From: Pseudomonas sp. AFG_SD02_1510_Pfu_092
GTDB lineage: Bacteria > Pseudomonadota > Gammaproteobacteria > Pseudomonadales > Pseudomonadaceae
Direction: 5' to 3'
Length of the DNA stretch: 39,765 bases
NCBI RefSeq assembly: GCF_003331055.1
Contig: NZ_PUQD01000051.1
Location: 1-39,765 of the forward strand
The translations under genes were made by a program, and so were the position numbers. Under the pieces are notes generated by a model. The model did not search any database, was not told the origin of the DNA, and saw nothing but the letters and a program-made list of their open reading frames with translations. The first letter of the stretch is position 1. Each line of letters begins with the position of its first letter. Below are positions 38,170 to 39,765 of the stretch, one piece after another.

Positions 38170-38190
38170 AACCCCGCACGGGGCGGGGTT
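38170..38190 (-). terminator. Terminator-like hairpin between gpX and gpD
   Basis: AACCCCGC / GCGGGGTT with a 5-nt loop, then TTTTTCTTTTC and CTGGAG on the minus strand. Confidence 0.75.
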
Positions 38191-38191
38191 C

Positions 38192-38203
38192 GTTACGCGT
38201 AAC
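38192..38203. repeat. GTTAC palindrome site 13 (2-nt spacer CG)
   Basis: GTTAC-GC-GTAAC flanked by C and G. Intergenic, immediately beside the gpX-gpD terminator, 7 bp after the gpX stop. Confidence 0.85.
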
Positions 38204-38209
38204 GCGGGA

Positions 38210-38416
38210 TCAGTCCCACAGGGTGACCTGCTCGTTTTCGGCGGCCGCCAGGTCCGGCAGGTGAATTAGCACGCCGGCGCGGTACGGCTGCGGTTCCTCG
38301 GCAAGCCCTTGATTGGCTTTCAGCACGGCCTCGACGGTGCCCACCAGGGTGCCGTAATAGGCGTGACACAGGCTGTCGAGCAGGTCGCCGTTAGACGTTC
38401 TGCATGTCATTGCCAT
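38210..38416 (-). CDS. X: Tail protein X (gpX)
   Basis: A 68-aa P2 gpX-like protein with a LysM-type pattern: GDLLDSLCHAYYGTLVGTVE, AVLKANQGLAEEP, YRAGVLIHLPDL. Start MAMTCRTSNGD overlaps the gpU end. A TTG 9 bp earlier is possible. Follows the order U-X-D of P2. Confidence 0.9.
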   Translation of the reverse strand: MAMTCRTSNGDLLDSLCHAYYGTLVGTVEAVLKANQGLAEEPQPYRAGVLIHLPDLAAAENEQVTLWD

Positions 38417-39236
38417 AAGCGACAAACTCCAAGCTAAAGCCCTGTTTGCGCGGAACGCCGCCGGCGAGCAGCGCGCCCTGTTCCTCGTCCACGCTCAGCA
38501 AGCACCAGGTGCCCAGCACTTCGCCGTAGCCCGTGGTCAGCGACAACGGCTGCAGCCGCCGGCCGATGCTGCGCAGCTCGTTCAACTGGCCGATACCGCC
38601 CCGGAACAACGGGAAGATCGCGCCCTTGATCGTCAGCTTGTCCTCGCCCTGCCCTACGGCCTGCTGCGCAATCTCGCGCGTCAGGCGCTCCTGCCCGGCC
38701 CAGCGAAACGCGGTCTTGCGCACCAGCTCGTCAAACGCGGCCGTGTCCAAATTGAAGTAATAGGGCTTAAGTTTCGGGTCCTGGGGCTGCAGGATCAGCA
38801 GATGCGGGAACGGCGCCCCGGCAGCGGCCGCCGGCGTCATGTCGCTGGCAAAGACGCTGGTCGGGAAGATGTTCCCCAGGCTTGGGGCCAGAGATCCGGA
38901 AATGCGGTTTACCGCCGCAACGGCCCTGCCGGCCTGTTCCTTGAAGGCCCCCAGGCGATCCTGCACCTGCGAGGCCGCCGAAACGGCCTGGCTGTACTTC
39001 GACGCCACCTGCCCCACGGTGGACTGCGCCGCGTTGATCTGGCGCATGGTGCGCTGCAGCTTCTCGCCCATCCCCGGGCCGATCACTGGCAGGCCGTCCA
39101 ATTCCGAGGCCGCCCCCGTCATGTCGCTTACCGCGCCGCTCAGCGGCCCCAGCATGCCCTGCAGGCTGGTACGGCCAGCCACCCCGGCCGACACCAGCGA
39201 CGACAGCGCAGACCCCATTAGCTCCATGTAGGCCAT
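38391..39236 (-). CDS. U: Tail completion protein U (gpU), with extended N-terminus
   Basis: A 281-aa protein. The C-terminal about 140 residues match gpU: PYYFNLDTAAFDELVRKTAF, RWAGQERLTREI, GIGQLNELRSIGRRLQPLSL and YGEVLGTWCLLSVDEEQGAL. The first 145 residues (Ala/Ser/Gly-rich helical, TGAASELDGLPVIGPGMGEK) are not present in P2 gpU (about 160 aa). Neither a ribosome site nor stop separates the parts. A fusion or elongated variant is likely. Confidence 0.85.
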   Translation of the reverse strand: MAYMELMGSALSSLVSAGVAGRTSLQGMLGPLSGAVSDMTGAASELDGLPVIGPGMGEKLQRTMRQINAAQSTVGQVASKYSQAVSAASQVQDRLGAFKEQAGRAVAAVNRISGSLAPSLGNIFPTSVFASDMTPAAAAGAPFPHLLILQPQDPKLKPYYFNLDTAAFDELVRKTAFRWAGQERLTREIAQQAVGQGEDKLTIKGAIFPLFRGGIGQLNELRSIGRRLQPLSLTTGYGEVLGTWCLLSVDEEQGALLAGGVPRKQGFSLEFVAYGNDMQNV

Positions 39237-39245
39237 GGCACCTCC

Positions 39246-39765
39246 TTACGCGACATCCGCCGCATCGAACAAGTTAACCGAGGCCTGGCGTGCTGCCACC
39301 TCGCGCTGGAACCCTTCAAACATCACGCGCAACGCCTGTTCGGCCTCGCGCACGACCTGGTTAGGGTCTTTGACATCACCGTTAACGGTAATGGGCATGA
39401 CCGGCGCGAAGGTAAACGACTGGTCGACCTTCGCCGGCTCGGGCTTGGCCTTCTCCGCCGCCTTGGCCACTGCCGGCGCCACGGCTGCAGGTGCGGGCGA
39501 CTCATTGACCAGGGCACGTACCACCGCCCCCGGCTCAGCGGCCGGCTGTCCGACTGGCGCGGAGGCTTCTACCGCCGGCGCCGGCTTGGCACGCACCGCA
39601 TCACCCAGGGCCGGCGATGGCTTGGCCATCGGCTCAGACGGCTGCGGCACCTGGGCGACAGCAGCACCGACCACCGGCAGCTCCGCCGCCACCTGCTCGG
39701 GCTGGTCTTCACCGAACAATTTCTTGCCCAGCCAGCCCCCGACGGATTCGCCACCCAGCCCACCC
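39246..39765 (-). CDS. T: Tail tape measure protein, C-terminal part
   Basis: Completes the gene that begins at 2311. The 77-bp overlap encodes GKKLFGEDQPEQV in both copies in the same frame. The tail of the protein is a Pro/Ala-rich low-complexity stretch followed by an ordered end (DPNQVVREAEQALRVMF). It stops 9 bp before gpU. Confidence 0.9.
   Translation of the reverse strand, partial: GGLGGESVGGWLGKKLFGEDQPEQVAAELPVVGAAVAQVPQPSEPMAKPSPALGDAVRAKPAPAVEASAPVGQPAAEPGAVVRALVNESPAPAAVAPAVAKAAEKAKPEPAKVDQSFTFAPVMPITVNGDVKDPNQVVREAEQALRVMFEGFQREVAARQASVNLFDAADVA
39689..39765. repeat. Terminal direct repeat, right copy
   Basis: Exact copy of bases 1-77. Removing one copy gives a 39,688-bp circle. 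Confidence 0.95.

Noticed and set aside
1..39765. tRNA genes, insertion sequences and transposases
   Set aside because: Looked for cloverleaf-type 3' ends and transposase motifs and saw none.

Overview
The window is a complete circular phage-plasmid (extrachromosomal temperate phage), most likely from Pseudomonas or a close relative. The last 77 bases (39689-39765) repeat the first 77 exactly, and the tape measure gene reads in frame across that junction. The molecule is therefore a circle of 39,688 bp cut inside one gene. The GC-rich, strongly G/C-ending codon use and the lambda-type head joined to a P2-type contractile tail fit Pseudomonas mosaic myoviruses. The host assignment is an inference.

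Almost everything is on the minus strand, so read from high to low coordinates. (1) Control (26.9-23.1 kb): a CI-type repressor, a 93-aa protein and a LuxR-type HTH protein on the plus strand. Opposed to them is a minus-strand early operon: a Cro-like protein, a 192-aa protein, a degenerate nucleotide-kinase-like protein and a Q-like antiterminator. (2) A tyrosine integrase and a small RHH/zinc-ribbon-like protein (22.9-21.2 kb). (3) Late operon (21.2-0 and 39.7-36.0 kb): candidate late promoter and terminator, holin, small proteins, terminase, connector, portal, a ClpP-protease/major-capsid fusion, decoration and joining proteins, then baseplate V-W-J-I, fibre H-G, sheath, tube, E/E', tape measure, U-X-D, endolysin and Rz/Rz1. 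(4) Plasmid module (35.9-31.3 kb): an IncFII-like RepA with a structured leader and candidate antisense RNA, a roughly 770-bp non-coding origin-like region, ParA, an RHH partition protein and a 444-aa coiled-coil protein. (5) An accessory operon of about a dozen small unknown genes (31.3-27.0 kb).

Three sets of repeated DNA sites are not explained by the genes. (a) A palindrome CGTTAC-(1 or 2 nt)-GTAACG occurs 13 times around the genome, inside and between genes. (b) Arrays of 11-bp units of the form RRYRYY plus 5 bp lie at the parA promoter, the parA-RHH gap and downstream of the RHH gene. A fourth array, 5.7 kb away, forms a perfect 54-bp palindrome. (c) A 13-bp dyad near ACAGTnnnACTGT occurs in pairs exactly 18 bp apart at the repressor region, the candidate late promoter and the leader of the 93-aa gene, with a single copy at the repA promoter. 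Together these suggest a genome-wide network linking partition, copy number and lysogeny.

In operation, the repressor would hold off the early and late promoters while RepA and ParA/RHH maintain the circle. On induction, the Cro-like and early proteins would lead to Q, which would let transcription pass a terminator just downstream of the late promoter and run through about 25 kb of head, tail and lysis genes.
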